Assembly: GCA_030323885.1 (NCBI GenBank)
Contig: CM059198.1
Coordinates: forward strand, 62,398,917 to 62,462,916
From: Branchipolynoe longqiensis
Lineage: Eukaryota > Annelida > Polychaeta > Phyllodocida > Polynoidae
DNA: 64,000 nucleotides
Reading direction: 5' to 3'
Positions 31,500 through 42,956 of the stretch are shown here, piece by piece. Under the pieces are notes generated by a model, which worked only from the letters and a program-made list of their open reading frames with translations, was not told the origin of the DNA and made no database searches. Made by a program: the position numbers and the translations under genes. Numbering within the stretch: position 1 is the stretch's first letter; the number at the start of each line of letters is the position of its first letter.

Positions 31500-31862
31500 A
31501 TTTTGGCATTTCACACTGAATATTAATTTGGCATTTCAAACTGAATATTAATTTGCCATTTCACACTGAATATTAATTTGCCATTTCACACTGAATAGTA
31601 ATTTGGCATTTCAAACTAAATATTAATATGGTATTTCACACTGAATATTAATTTGGCATTTCACACTGAATATTAATTTGTCATTTCACACTGAATATTA
31701 ATTTGGCATTTCAAACTAAATATTAATTTGGCATTTCACACTGAATATTAATTTGCCATTTCACACTGAATATTAATTTGGCATTTCACACTAAATATTA
31801 ATATGGTATTTCACACTGAATATTAATTTGGCATTTCACACTGAATATTAATTTGGCATCCT
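31500..31862. repeat. 25-bp tandem repeat, about 14 units
   Basis: ATTTGGCATTTCACACTGAA then TATTA repeats with small variants (GCC/GGC, CACACT/CAAACT). Non-coding. Confidence 0.9.
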
Positions 31863-32278
31863 TTCACTGCAACTGTCTCCAAAGTTAGCCGTTTAAAATA
31901 AAAATTACTTCAAACTAAAATAAAGTATAATATGAATAAGCAATGCTTACGACCGACCCCCGCTAAATGCTCGGCTAATTATTTATTTATTTATATATCA
32001 GCACTAGTATATTATTAACCAATCGCTGTCGTTACGCGATTCAACACGATTATACAAATGGTGGCCCCCATACGTATGTTTCCGTTTCCGGTTGCTGGAT
32101 TTTGGTGAAGTTATTTTCCACCTCTATGAGTAGGCTGCGGGTATTGTTTATTTATGTATATACACGTGTTAGTCATTAGCCCCCCCCCCCCTGGGTGGGT
32201 CGGTATTAATGGTGATCATATTTACCTCTTTTTTTTAAATGGTGGGATCTCAACGCCATCAGACCGTGCACCTTTAAA
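31863..32278. other. Non-coding with traces of the GCATAGTCCGATG MITE family
   Basis: AAAGTTAGCCGTTTAAAATA (31881) and CCATCAGACCGTGCACCTTT (32255) look like inner and terminal parts of that family. A poly-C tract lies at 32181-32191. Confidence 0.4.
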
Positions 32279-32280
32279 TC

Positions 32281-32591
32281 GGTAAAGTGCAGGATTCCCG
32301 TGTGGAAGGTTGGGAGTTTGATTCCACATCGAATCAAACCGATAATTTACACAATTTATACTTGTCGCTTCCCACCCCGGTGCTCGAGATTATTAGGATA
32401 GAGCAAGCACTAATTTGCTCAGTGTCAGGATAATGTGACTGAGTGGGATATTATCAGGTCATGGTGCTTTAGCGGCCGGGTCTCCCAGTGGGGCAGCACT
32501 ATAAAGTCACAATGAGTGTGCACTGTCACAAATCAGTACCCATCCTGATATGACCTTAGATATTGCCAGGACATAAAACTCCAACAACCAA
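32281..32591 (+). mobile_element. SINE-A, head degraded
   Basis: The body and tail are well kept (GGGGCAGCACTATAAAGTCA, CAGGACATAAAACTCCAAC). The head is reduced to traces (GTGGAAGGTTGGGAGTTTGA). Confidence 0.8.
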
Positions 32592-32648
32592 AACCATAAC
32601 CATACCTGGTATGAACTTTGAAAAACTAGATAGAATAAAGTAAGTCAT

Positions 32649-32700
<52 letters not shown>

Positions 32701-33082
32701 AAGATGAGCTGACAAAGGCCAGGAGTTGGCGGCTTCACAAACTCCTCATCCGAGAGCGTAGTGTGAACTTGGCCCGCCGGGTGGCGCCACCGGTAATTGG
32801 ATCAGTGTATAGTTAAAGCATGCATAGCTGGTGTTTACCCCTAACTGGCTCCTTTTTAACCTATCTGCCCCCGGGATGCCGGTGTGTGCTCACTCTGTGC
32901 AGTTATATGTCCTCACACCGTCGGCTATGTCTATTGTTGACACACACAACTGCCGGTATGTCTATGGGCTTACCCATATTTAAACACTTGTAATTTGAGC
33001 AATTTAAACACAATGTATTTTTTTTAAATTAAATGATGTCCCTTGGGTGTAAATGATAACACCGATCGCGCCCTATATATAC
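32592..33082. other. AT microsatellite and unique sequence
   Basis: AT repeats at 32651-32698. CCGGGTGGCGCCACCGG, a palindromic GGTGGCGCCACC, is at 32777-32793. No gene is seen. Confidence 0.5.
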
Positions 33083-33276
33083 CAGTAAAACCTCTCTAAA
33101 TCGACCGACCTTGGGAGCAAGATTAAATGGTCCTTTTAGGGAGGTGGTTGGTTTAGGGAGGTTTTACAAAGTTGTTACAATGGTATTGTATGGGCGATCG
33201 TTTGAGACTCAAATAAAGCAATCGATATCGGAGAGAGGTTGATCTGTGGAGGTGGTCGGTTAGAGAGGTTTTACTT
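33083..33276. mobile_element. Pogo-like MITE, complete copy
   Basis: CAGTAAAACCTCTCTAAATC to GGTTAGAGAGGTTTTACT, very similar to 27669-27861. Confidence 0.85.
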
Positions 33277-33439
33277 TATATTATTCATTACACAACCAAA
33301 ACAATACCAATATGGTTCTCAAATCTCTGGCTGGATAATACCAGAGTTCTCTCCAAGAGTGCTTCTCCCAGAGTCCTAGACAAGAGTGCCTTTAGTGGGG
33401 TCTGTGTGTCAGGTATAGACATATTTCAATGTTTACTAA

Positions 33440-33925
33440 CATCGTGTATGCGCGCAGCTTGGCTGCAGAATGAAGGCACACTGCCATTGAGTTTGCCGAT
33501 ATGCGCAGTGCAAAACGTCAATTTTATTCAAAATTAATAGAAACCAGAACCCTAACCTTATCACTTTAATATCATCTTTTTGGTAAACATATTTTCTATA
33601 TGTGTGCCAAGCGGTTTGTGTCTAGGTCCTGTGGTTTTAGAGATATTTAACTTTTTCTGTATGAAGATTGCTCACGGCCATTGACAATGCATTGAGTTTG
33701 CCGGTATGCGCAGTACAAAACGTCAGTTTTATTCTAAATTAATAGAAATCCAGAACCCTAACCTTATCAATTTAATATAATCTTTTTGTTAAACATGTTT
33801 TCTATATGTGTTCCAAGCGGTTTGTGTCTAGGTCGTGTGGTTTTAGAGATAACTTTTTCTGTATGAAGATTGCTCATAGCCATTGAGTTTGCAGTTACAC
33901 ATGTGTCGTCCTGCAGCCAAAATGC
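33440..33925. repeat. Direct duplication of about 215 bp
   Basis: GCATTGAGTTTGCCG-like (33488 and 33692), AGAACCCTAACCTTATCA and GTGTCTAGGTC(C/G)TGTGGTTTTAG occur twice. A looser relative is at 38217-38280. Function unknown. Confidence 0.7.
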
Positions 33926-34105
33926 GCGCGCACTGACCTAGATAGGTATGCTGACATCATATGAAATAGGTCTATAAGGAATGCAGGTGACTGGGCTCCC
34001 ACATCCAGCCAATCAGACACCCTCTATAGCCTGGGTGGGCGATGCCCTAATAGGGGGCAGCTGTCACTCAAACCCCAGCTGCAGGTGGTGTCCATAATGT
34101 ATGCT

Positions 34106-34180
34106 TGATTGATTGATTGATTGGTGGTTGCTTTACTCCATTTCGGCAGCATAGGCCATATTCTCGGCAACATAATGTCT
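34106..34180 (+). mobile_element. SINE-D fragment
   Basis: GATT repeats, TGGTGGTTGCTTTACTCCAT and GGCAGCATAGGCCATATTC. Also at 53814 and 61301. The order TTTAC-GCCATGTTGGCA-GCATAGGCCATAT parallels the minus-strand tail of SINE-A. Confidence 0.65.
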
Positions 34181-34754
34181 GCAGGATGGCTGGGTGTGCT
34201 TGCCCATCGGCCCGTGGTAACAGGTAGTTGCAGACAGTTACAACAAAGATATATTAAAAATGCCCTTCCCCTCCACTTGCATTCTTTCTGGTGCATGGAG
34301 GGAACATTTAAATAATTATTAACCGTCTCTTAAGTATGAATATCACATCACAATCTCGGTCATTATGTGTTATCAGATTTCCACATAGGCGCTTATGTCA
34401 CACAGCAAGTGGGCACCCATTGCTTCCTTGTTACATAAACCTGGTCCCCACTCTGTCGCCTGAGAATAGTAATGCTCCTTGCCAATATATAAATCCAAAC
34501 CAAAAATCTGTATATTTTTTACAAAAGGACTGATTCTTCAGTTCCCTCAGATAGCATATGTATACTCACTACATGTATATACTATCTAGTAATCCAGTTC
34601 GTAGTTACAGAATGGACCACATCGGCGCCACCTGTGAATCTGCTACTTGATCGGACTATACAATTTTAAGGAATGTGAGGAATTGGGGGAGAAGCCTAAT
34701 GCCGTGGTAAACCGATAGGTGGCGTTGTGAATGGGTTAAATTGAGGTGTTTTTT
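34181..34754. other. Unique-looking, no gene
   Basis: Two motifs related to CAGGTGGCG (GGCGCCACCTGTG at 34624 and AGGTGGCGTTG at 34720). Nothing else is recognised. Confidence 0.4.
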
Positions 34755-35093
34755 TTAAGTTGCATAGTCCGATGGTTTTGCGTTTTGGTAATTTTTCTGA
34801 GATAAATATATTAAATTGATCATTATAATCTACCTTATTTCAGGTTAAAGTAACTTTGATTTTAAATGGATACGTTTTGAGATATTTGAAATTCAAACAT
34901 GCAAACTTAGTTTTGGCAAGCACGCCATAGGCTTCAACAGTAAGAGGTTCTATCAAATTGTATCAGTGTTCGCTTCTATGTGGCAATCAATGCTTAATAT
35001 GTGCATCACTATCTAAGTTAGATATGTAAAGTCAAATCTATATAATTATTTTGATTTTGAAAATGTGATGCTTCATCAGACTATGCAGCTTTA
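34755..35093. mobile_element. MITE, GCATAGTCCGATG family, best-preserved copy
   Basis: Ends AAGTTGCATAGTCCGATG and CATCAGACTATGCAGCTTTA are inverted. The interior contains AGATATTTGAAATTCAAACA and TTTTGGCAAGCACGCC, seen again (inverted) around 635-690. Other fragments end at 2261 and 45013. AT-rich and non-coding. Confidence 0.75.
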
Positions 35094-35214
35094 AGATCAG
35101 CTTGCATAGTACATAGTTTTATCACCCGGGGTCAAATACAGCATCTGAATGTAGGTCAAGTTAGGTTTCATTCCCATAACAAGCGTGACCTGGGTTTACC
35201 CCAATGTGTCACGT

Positions 35215-35436
35215 CCTTGGCCTTTAGCCACGGGTTCGAACCCTGGTCCCATGAAAGCAATGATTTACAAGTTACAGCATTGATACTAAGTCTTGTCGTT
35301 TCCTAGCCAGGCGCTCGGCATTATTAGGATAGGGCAAGGACTGGTTGGCTCAGTGTCAAGATAATGTGGCTGAGTGGGATATCAGGTCATGGTGCTGCTG
35401 TCCTGGTCTCCTGGTGGAGCAGCACTATTAAGTCGA
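35215..35436 (+). mobile_element. SINE-A, partial
   Basis: The B-box region CACGGGTTCGAACCCTGGTC and the body to GGTGGAGCAGCACTATTAAG. The tail is lost. Confidence 0.8.
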
Positions 35437-36186
35437 CATGAATGTTTTAATGTGAATATAATGCGAGATCTATTACCCAACACATTGTCTGAACAAATTG
35501 TTGAGTTCACAAGAACAATTGGTCTGTATCACCTCCCGTAGGTTTTTTCTTGAAGATTTATAAGGCCTCTCATGGATAAGTATGAATAGACTTGTTTTCG
35601 CCATTAGACAGTTTGTCGATAGAAAGTCCGAGCCTACACTTTTACCGACCCTAGGGATTGTTTAACCTCCCACACCACTTAGACATGGTATGAGAGCAAC
35701 TGGCCTTTGATGACGCTGTAAGTTATCCAGAGCGGTGGAAATCCAAATTGGCAGAGGTGGGGGCATGAGGAATTGAACCACTGACCTTCAGATTAGGAGT
35801 CCGACATAGAATTGTTGCTGCCATTTGACACAAATCTGATCATTTCAGATTTGTGCATAAATTTCAATCCAGGCATATAAATATAATTAACAAAACGGCC
35901 ATAATAAATACCACTAACCTTTCGACATAAATATGGCCCTTTCTGCTGACATGGTGTTAAACCATAAGCATCAGCATCATCAGTCGCCATGATGTTTGCA
36001 TCCGAATATATATATACAAGTAAGATAGAGACACGAGCTAGTGGAGAAGAGGCCCCGCGCTGGAGGCTGAGAGGTGCATGCTGGTACCTACCCCCCCCCC
36101 CCAAATCCGGGGAGGGGGGGGGGAGATAGTGCCACCCACTGCAGGTATTGTTACATGCGATAACGGGCTTATCACTATCCGTTCAT
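35437..36186. other. Unique-looking, no gene
   Basis: A possible tRNA-like trace at 35760-35805 (GAATTGAACCACTGACCTTC) could be a SINE head, and there is a poly-C/poly-G pair at 36091-36122. No supported gene. Confidence 0.35.
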
Positions 36187-36426
36187 ATGAAGAGTTTTTT
36201 TCCTAAACGTGATAAGCGCCGATTTTTTTTTATAAAAACGGTTTACATTGCCAATACAAAGTCTGTAGATTGTATTTTTGGAAAATAGATATTCATATAT
36301 ATATAAATAGTTCTTCGTACATGAATATATATGAAGAGCTCTTTTCCAAAACATGATCTACAAACTTGGCATTTGCATTGTAAACAATTTATTTGGATTG
36401 GTGCTTATTGCGTTTTGGAAAAGAAA
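36187..36426. mobile_element. Foldback element, GAAGAGCTCTTTTCC family, copy 1
   Basis: Two ~100-bp arms in inverted orientation around an AT loop. The right arm reads GAAGAGCTCTTTTCCAAAAC from 36331. The left arm (ATGAAGAGTTTTTTTCCTAA, then GATAAGCGCC) starts at 36187 and is more decayed. The relative at 37917-38152 is cleaner. Confidence 0.7.
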
Positions 36427-36780
36427 ATACAAATATATATATGTATAGATATATATATATATATAGCCGAGTATATACTCCTATATGGTGATGTAAGAAA
36501 TCGCATGGTGCTGCCCCCCGCGGCGATTTGGTTCGTCGGGCTGGGGGGGTTGCCGGTTACTCCGCTAGTCGGCGCTGCAGTGCGACATGTACACTGCTGA
36601 GCCCTCCCCGATTGCGCCAGTCCGTCATTCTCCACATCGTCATACTATACATAAATACATGTGTATGTAAATATAAATATTTATATATACACTTTATATA
36701 TATATTTATATATATATATATATATATATACATATATGCGTGTACAGTATAACTAGTTATGCACATATTATTTAGGCTGC
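36427..36780. other. AT microsatellites around a GC-rich core
   Basis: AT repeats at 36434-36465 and 36690-36735 surround a GC-rich segment (36510-36610). No frame I would call. Confidence 0.4.
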
Positions 36781-37198
36781 AGGGCCTCACCTATGGCCAC
36801 CGGCGGGTGGGTGGGTGCTGTGTTGCCTGCGCTACCTCGGCTGCTGCTCTGTGGGGCGTTGCCATCCGCCCCAGGGGGGGGGGGGCGGTGGGGGGCGCTG
36901 TCCCACCTTACTCCCCCAACTGCTGCTCCGGTGAGCCGCAGGCTATCCTCCAATCAGGAGGAAGAATTGCGGGGGAAGGCGTTTTCGGGCGGCGCAGCCC
37001 CCACTCGGTCTCCAGTCGGCCGGAATTTTGACTTTTGAGTTATTTCGATGTTATATCTTTTTGACTTTGATTTTGAACTATTGATTTTCTGTTGACTTCG
37101 AACTATTGATTAAACGGAGGGGCCTTTAGAGGTACCAGCCAGAGTATTGTCTCGTCCAACTATATAGATCTGTCATGGTTTCTTCCCGGAAGAATATA

Positions 37199-37200
<2 letters not shown>
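36781..37200. other. GC-rich island (36780-37030), uncertain
   Basis: An open frame could be drawn through it, but it has a poly-G run (36874-36885) and no splice or domain signal. Coding is not supported. Confidence 0.3.
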
Positions 37201-37201
<1 letters not shown>

Positions 37202-37254
<53 letters not shown>

Positions 37255-37634
37255 ACAAGCTACAGTAACAACAGGAGACAAGACAATAAAAGTGCAAAAG
37301 TTCCGGGCGCAAGTGACAATGGTAGCGGCGGAAATATGGTTCGGCAGTGGTGGAGCCACCGGTACCAATATGAGTAGGAAGCAAATACATGCAGAGAGCC
37401 CATTGGCTAATAATATAGTATCGGAATAATATAATATAATAAAACATACAAAATCCCTTATGCGGCTTTATACTCACATAATGCTTATACATCACATATA
37501 TATAATTATATATATACACACACACATATATATAATTATATATACACACATATATATATATATATATATGTATGTATATATACCTACACATATATACAAA
37601 GAGACACATACCAGACAGTCATGGGACCACTGCC
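37202..37634. repeat. AT microsatellites with a repeated anchor
   Basis: AT repeats at 37204-37251 and TA/CA mixtures at 37495-37590. The anchor CTCACATAATGCTTATACAT (37472) also adjoins AT arrays near 45890, 52875 and 16000. Confidence 0.75.
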
Positions 37635-37906
37635 AAGTCAAACCAAAGACCCACATGTACCAACATGCGACTACCTAGCCTGACACTAGGCATTACTAGG
37701 ATATGGCAAGGACTGGTTGGCTCAGTGTCAGGATAATGTGACCAAATTGGATGCCGGATCTTTATGTCAGCAGTGTTGTCTCTCAGTCTCACTGCTCTCA
37801 GTGAGTCCGCACTATAAATCCACAGTAAATGAGTGTGCATTACCTCTCACGAGTTCGCAATCATCTTTAAATTACCTTAGTTGTTACTAAAACGTAAAAC
37901 TCCAAA
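37635..37906 (+). mobile_element. SINE-A, divergent, head missing
   Basis: Recognisable by GGATATGGCAAGGACTGGTT, CAGTGTCAGGATAATGTGAC and the tail AAAACGTAAAACTCC. Confidence 0.7.
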
Positions 37907-37916
37907 AAGGATAATT

Positions 37917-38152
37917 ACTTTTAAAGAGCTCTTTTCCAAAACGCGATAAGCGCCGATGCAAAAAGCGAGGTTGCATTGCAATGCCAATGCCAAGCTGGTA
38001 GCTCATGCTTTGGAAAAGAGATCTTCATATATGTGTATAACTTTATATATATGAAGTGCTCTTTTCCAAAGCACTAACTACGAGCTTGGCATTGGCATTG
38101 CAAGCTCGTTTTTCTTGGATCGTCGCTTATCGAGTTTTGGGAAAGAGCTCTA
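37917..38152. mobile_element. Foldback element, GAAGAGCTCTTTTCC family, copy 2
   Basis: The left arm AAAGAGCTCTTTTCCAAAAC through CATGCTTTGGAAAAGAGATC is followed by an inverted right arm starting AAGTGCTCTTTTCCAAAGCA. The loop is about 25 bases. Interior words GGCATTGGCATTGCA / TGCAATGCCAATGCC pair across arms. Confidence 0.8.
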
Positions 38153-38782
38153 CTACATCACGGTTCCGAGTGCGCATGCGCTGAAAACAGCGTTGAGAGC
38201 AAAGCAAAGGCGAACAGCCATTGAATTTGCCAATAGGCGTAGGGCAAAACTGCCATTCTATTCAAAATAAATAGAAATACATAACAATTTGGCACAAACC
38301 TGGATGGAAGGATGCAATATAATAATATAATAAATATGTTTAAGACACAACTCTCCATAATTAAGCATTTTGAGCTAAGAAACATACAATTTCAGTCACT
38401 TTACAGGCTAATGTTTACATCACCATTGATTAGCCAGAAGTAATTCTTTTTCTAAATATTTAAATGTCAAATGTGTCAACAAAAACTTGTTTCAAAGAAA
38501 TATATAACCAATATCTGATTAACCCTACTCATTTTCCATTTCTACATAAGTAAAACTGACTCTGTCTATGGCTCTAACACTAGTCTGAGTGCCTAGATTT
38601 GTCTGAATCTAAATGCGCGTGGCATAAGTTGTGCTGATTATATTGATGTAAATGCAATTCTGGATAAAAGATTAATATCTTAATTTATTATATCTATTTT
38701 TTTAGTTGGTATTCTATATTTCAAACAAGAGCTGAGATGAGCTGAAACTAGCACATTTCATAGCTGCACCCAGGTGCTTCTC
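38153..38782. other. Unique-looking, no gene
   Basis: A trace of the 33.4-33.9 kb repeat (GCCATTGAATTTGCC, 38218). Otherwise nothing recognised. Confidence 0.4.
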
Positions 38783-38900
38783 GCAGCACTATAATGTCAT
38801 AATCCTGCAGCACTATACTGCCATAAGTCAATACCCATCCTGATAAGTGATATGACCTTAGATGTTGCCAAGACATAAAACACCAACAACCAACCAACCT
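38783..38900 (+). mobile_element. SINE-A tail fragment
   Basis: GCAGCACTATACTGCCATAA to CCAACAACCAACCAACC. Confidence 0.75.
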
Positions 38901-38929
38901 ATATATACATATAGATTATATAGATTATA

Positions 38930-39250
38930 TATGTGCTCTATAATCTATTATGGAAATATAAACAATGGCACTACCATCTTCAGATATATCTGCATTGTTA
39001 AATTGTGAACCATGGCTAGTGTATGACATTGTTTAGTTCCAGGTTTGGCCACACGGCACCAACTGACAGGGGCTTTGACCTCATATAAGCCGGCTGTGTC
39101 TGGTCGTTATCGCTTCCCGACCCACTCGGACGGTCCCACCACCACCGTTCCCGGTTATATATATTCCTGCCAGAGAATATATACTCTTCTCAACCATGTC
39201 AGTCTAGTTGTTGGTTCTTGTTGGTTCTGTGTAATGGGGCAACTGTTTAT
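38930..39250. repeat. Dispersed repeat bordered by AT microsatellites, copy 2
   Basis: GCTCTATAATCTATTATGGA to TCTCAACCATGTCAGTCTAG and GGGGCAACTGTTTATAT. Homologous to 27028-27345. Confidence 0.7.
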
Positions 39251-39288
39251 ATATATATATATATACATAAACATATATATATATATGT

Positions 39289-39327
<39 letters not shown>

Positions 39328-39346
39328 CAGTTGCCCCATTGCGCAG

Positions 39347-39400
<54 letters not shown>
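39240..39400. repeat. AT microsatellites in a palindromic setting
   Basis: AATGGGGCAACTGTTTATA (39234) and AAAACAGTTGCCCCATTG (39324) are inverted around AT repeats. More AT follows (39350-39397). Confidence 0.8.
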
Positions 39401-39715
39401 GTTGATTGTGCTTTTTTCCCCACTACAGGTATTCAGTTAGACACGCCACTGAAATGATTCAGGCTGACATCTCCCTCACACACCAAGTGTCAGCCCTGGG
39501 CCGACTTCAGTCCGATTTCACCCCAATTTGAACAAACCGTGACCCCCGACCCCAGACTCTTCCCTCTGTCCGCAGAGCTATGGCTTCCGACGCTTGTATT
39601 AGTGCCGGCACTTGAACCTGAATGCTGCCACTCTCTCCAGCAGACCTGACGGGGCTCAGCGTGGACTGCCTTTGCATGCTCGGGTTGTCTGTCGAAAAGC
39701 TGTTAGTCTTTTGGG
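39401..39715. other. Unique-looking, no supported gene
   Basis: Moderately GC-rich, with no clear exon. Confidence 0.35.
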
Positions 39716-39900
39716 TTACTGGTTAGGTCGGTGTCAGGATAATCTGACTGAGTGGGATATCGGGTCATGGTGCTGGTGGCCTGATTTTCCCAGTGGCTCA
39801 GCACTATGAAGTTGCCATGAGTGCGCATTGTCACAAGTCGGTACCCGTCCTGATATGACCTTAGATGTTGCCAGGATGTAAAACTCCAACAACCAACCAA
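39716..39900 (+). mobile_element. SINE-A, 5'-truncated
   Basis: From ACTGGTTAGGTCGGTGTCAG to CCAACAACCAACCAA. Good identity in the tail. Confidence 0.85.
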
Positions 39901-39974
39901 TCTTTTGGATTCAAAGATGGTTGCTTTTCCATAGTGGATATAGGTGCATAGTCCGATGAAAGCATCTCCATTTC

Positions 39975-40500
39975 TAATCCAAAATAGGTAGATTTGCCCC
40001 TACAGATCCAACTTAGATACTGATACACTTGATCATCTCCTTGATTCCAAATCACTTAACTATATTTGATCCTACATATCCAACTTCAATACTGGAACAC
40101 TGACTGGATCACCTTTTCGATTGCAAACGGGATGGCCGAATGAGTTAGAGTCTCCGTCTCCCGTGCTGGTAGATCGTGGGGTCGTGGGTTCGAATCCTGG
40201 TAGAGTCAAACCAGTAACTTAAAAATTGATACTTGTCGCTTCCTAGCCAGATGCTCGGCATTACTAGGATAGGGCAAGGAGCAGTGGAATGAGGAAGACC
40301 AGTTGTCTGCGACTGAAATTCCCCCTGCTTAAACAACTAATGTACCAACAACAAAAAACAACAACAAAAATCATTTCACTAGATTTGATCGTACATATCA
40401 AACTTAAATACTGATACACTTGATCATCTTTTCAATTCCAAATCACTTAGGTAGATTTCATCCTACATATCCAACTTAGATACTGATGCACTATTTTTCC
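39975..40500. repeat. 72-bp tandem repeat split by a SINE-A
   Basis: ATCCAACTTAGATACTGATA and GATCATCTTTTCAATTCCAA-type phrases recur at 71-72-base spacing (AACTT at 40011, 40082, 40401 and 40473). The SINE-A lies between the second and third. Confidence 0.8.
40125..40375 (+). mobile_element. SINE-A head half with AAC-rich end
   Basis: A well-kept head (ACGGGATGGCCGAATGAGTT), B-box region GTGGGTTCGAATCCTGGTAG and GGATAGGGCAAGG, then an unrelated end with CAACAACAAAAA. It may be a distinct subfamily with another tail. Confidence 0.75.
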
Positions 40501-40609
40501 TTCATTATATATATAAGTGCTGTATAAGCCATTATATGAGTATAATTATCCAGAAGCCGATTAACTATGAACTACTGTCTCCACAGTCTTCTCCTCGTTT
40601 GCTCCACGC

Positions 40610-40712
40610 TGCAAATAGCCCAAACTGCAAATGAGCCCACTGAGCAGGATCGTTCAGATGACCCACACCTTCATAGGTGTGCACTCGACCGCCTGAGCTA
40701 CGTCTCACTCCT
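40610..40712 (-). mobile_element. SINE-C fragment
   Basis: Plus-strand phrases AGCCCAAACTGCAAATGAGC, CACTGAGCAGGATCG and CCTGAGCTACGTC match 51010-51105 of the longer copy. Confidence 0.7.
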
Positions 40713-40849
40713 TTGTGACGGATGGGAGCATAAATAAAGGAATGTCACCTCCCAGTTAAATCCTCATTTATCTATATGCATTTTACATGGTGGTGGTTCT
40801 TAATTTCCCCGCTGGCGCCACCTGCGTGTGGTCAACTCCAGTGTGTGGT

Positions 40850-41790
40850 TGTTGCTTGGTGGAATTTTGCATCTTGGCAACATCTAAGGTCATATCAGGT
40901 TTTGTGGGTGTAGTTATGGGTGTGAGTGTCGGTGTTGGGGTGTAGATTTCTTTACGTGTGGACGTTGGTTTGTGGATGTATGTGTAGGAGTGGATGTGGG
41001 TGTGTGGATGTATGTACAGGTGTAGGTGTGTGTGTGTAGTTATTGGTGTGAATCTTGTTATTGGTGTGTAGCTGTAGGTGTGGGTGTTGGTTGGTTAGTT
41101 GGTGGAGTTTTGAATATTGGCAACATCTAAGGTCATATCAGGTTGTGTGGGTGTAGTTATGGGTGTGAGTGTCGGTGTTGGGGTGTAGATTTGTATACGT
41201 GTGGACGTTGGTTTGTGGATGTATGTGTAAGAGTGGTTGCGGGTGTGTGAATGTACGTACAGGTGTAGGTGTGTGTGTGTGTGTAGTTATTGGTGTGAAT
41301 CTTGTTGTTGGTGTGTAGCTGTAGGTGAAGATGTTGGTGTTTGGATGTATGTGTAGGAGTGCTTGTCGGTGTGTCCATTACGCGCAGGTGTGTGCAGATG
41401 TAGGTGTGGGTGTCGTTATGGGGTTTGAATCTTGTTGTTGGTGTGTGGATGTTTGTGTAGGAGTGCTTCTTGGTGTTTCGATTACGTGCAGGTGTGTGTA
41501 GATGTGGGTGTGTGGGTGTGTGGGTGTAGTTATGGGTTTGAATCTTGTTGTTGGTGTGTGGATGTATGTGTAGAACTGCCTGTTGGTGTGTCGATTACGT
41601 GCAGGTGTGTGTAGATGTGTGTGTGGGTGTAGTTACGGGTTTGAATCTTGTTGTTGGTGTGTGGATGGATGCGTAGGAGTGTGTTGTTGGTGTGTCGATT
41701 ACGTGTAGGTGTGTGTAGATGTGTGTCTGTGTGTGTGTGTGGGTGGGTGTGAGTGTGAGTGTGAGTGTTGGATATGAGCGCTTTTGACAA
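40850..41790. repeat. GT-rich minisatellite that has captured a SINE-A tail
   Basis: Words such as GTGTGGATGTATGTGTAGGA, CGTGCAGGTGTGTGTAGATG and TTGAATCTTGTTGTTGGTG repeat from 40905 to 41775. Near the left edge a ~243-bp unit is duplicated, and each unit contains the minus-strand SINE-A tail TTGGCAACATCTAAGGTCAT (40874 and 41117). Confidence 0.85.
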
Positions 41791-42696
41791 ATGCTCCAGA
41801 CTCAGGGAAAGACATCAATCATGTTAAACATAGGCAAATGTCTCAACTAATCGCCGGTTACATCGGCGTGTCTGTGTGTGTGTCGGGGGGGTGGGGTGGG
41901 GGGGAGGGGGGGGGGTGTTAAATTAGAGGGTGCATGCATCCAGCTCTCGTTTTCTACATGTTATTCTTACTGATGCAATGGTGTGGTGTTCTTTTTTGAG
42001 GGGGGCGGGGATTTCTTGGGAAAAAAATTCCTTCTCGTTCTCTTTAATTCAGAAAAGAGAGAGAAAGGGGTGGGGAACTTTAGCTGTGTTCAAAGCAGCA
42101 TTACGAATATTAAATCATGTTAGTTCCTAGAGAGCACGTGAATTTCTAATTACTAATCATGTAAATTGATAGGATAAACTTATTTTTGCGTGAAATGGAA
42201 TATGTGCCTTCAACATATATATTGTTGTAATCGATGAAAGCTTCAATCTCAACATGGTCCAGTTGAATATAACCTGAAGAAATATATGATATATATATAT
42301 AATATATTTGTGTATCAGTGAAAATAGGGGTATTATTACTATTAAACCTTGCAGAAAATAAAGGTTTTGGCGCGGTAATCGATTATGCTCATTGCCATGC
42401 AACTACACAAACAAATGGACGCCCGGATAAGGAGGTGAAAGCATGTGTTGGTTACCATGGTAACTATGTATTTCAGTTAGAAATATTCATATTTGAAGTT
42501 GCCGGAAGAATTTTAAGTTTGAGCCTATTCAACCGATAGGGTGCTAGGTTCAGCTTGACCTTTTCCTGAATCTTGTATGCTTGTTTTTTCGGGGGGTTTT
42601 GTTTGTTGTTGTTATATAGAATTAATAATATATAAATATGTTTGTATTTAGTATGTGGCTAAATAGCGTTTACCACACTTTCTGTGATAATTTGGC
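41791..42696. other. No supported gene
   Basis: Poly-G tract at 41886-41917, otherwise AT-rich. Nothing recognised. Confidence 0.4.
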
Positions 42697-42758
42697 AGAT
42701 CATGGGATTCGAACCCTGATCGAGTCAAACCAATGACTTATAAAGTTGATACTTGTCG
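42697..42758 (+). mobile_element. SINE-A head fragment
   Basis: GATCATGGGATTCGAACCCT, GATCGAGTCAAACCAATGAC and TTGATACTTGTCG. Truncated after that. Confidence 0.8.
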
Positions 42759-42912
42759 TCAGCCAACCTTTGCACATGCTCTAAGCAGGGTTCCCTCAGA
42801 CAAAACAAAGCCAGAAAAACAATGGGGGACCAGATCAAATCCCATAACCTAACACAGATAACTATTACCCCTGACCTTGCAATGATCAATTTTGAAATGT
42901 AATCACTTGTAC

Positions 42913-42956
42913 CTGGAAGATAGTAAATTTTTCTTTTGCTTCTATCTTCCAGGCTA
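42913..42956. repeat. Perfect 12-bp inverted repeat before the recombinase frame
   Basis: CCTGGAAGATAG (42913) and CTATCTTCCAGG (42944) enclose about 19 T-rich bases. The right arm ends in a splice-acceptor-like CCAG next to the recombinase coding start. Confidence 0.6.

Noticed and set aside
36759..37038. GC-rich frame of about 90 codons
   Set aside because: Contains a poly-G run and is open in another frame as well. No splice sites or similarity, so not called.
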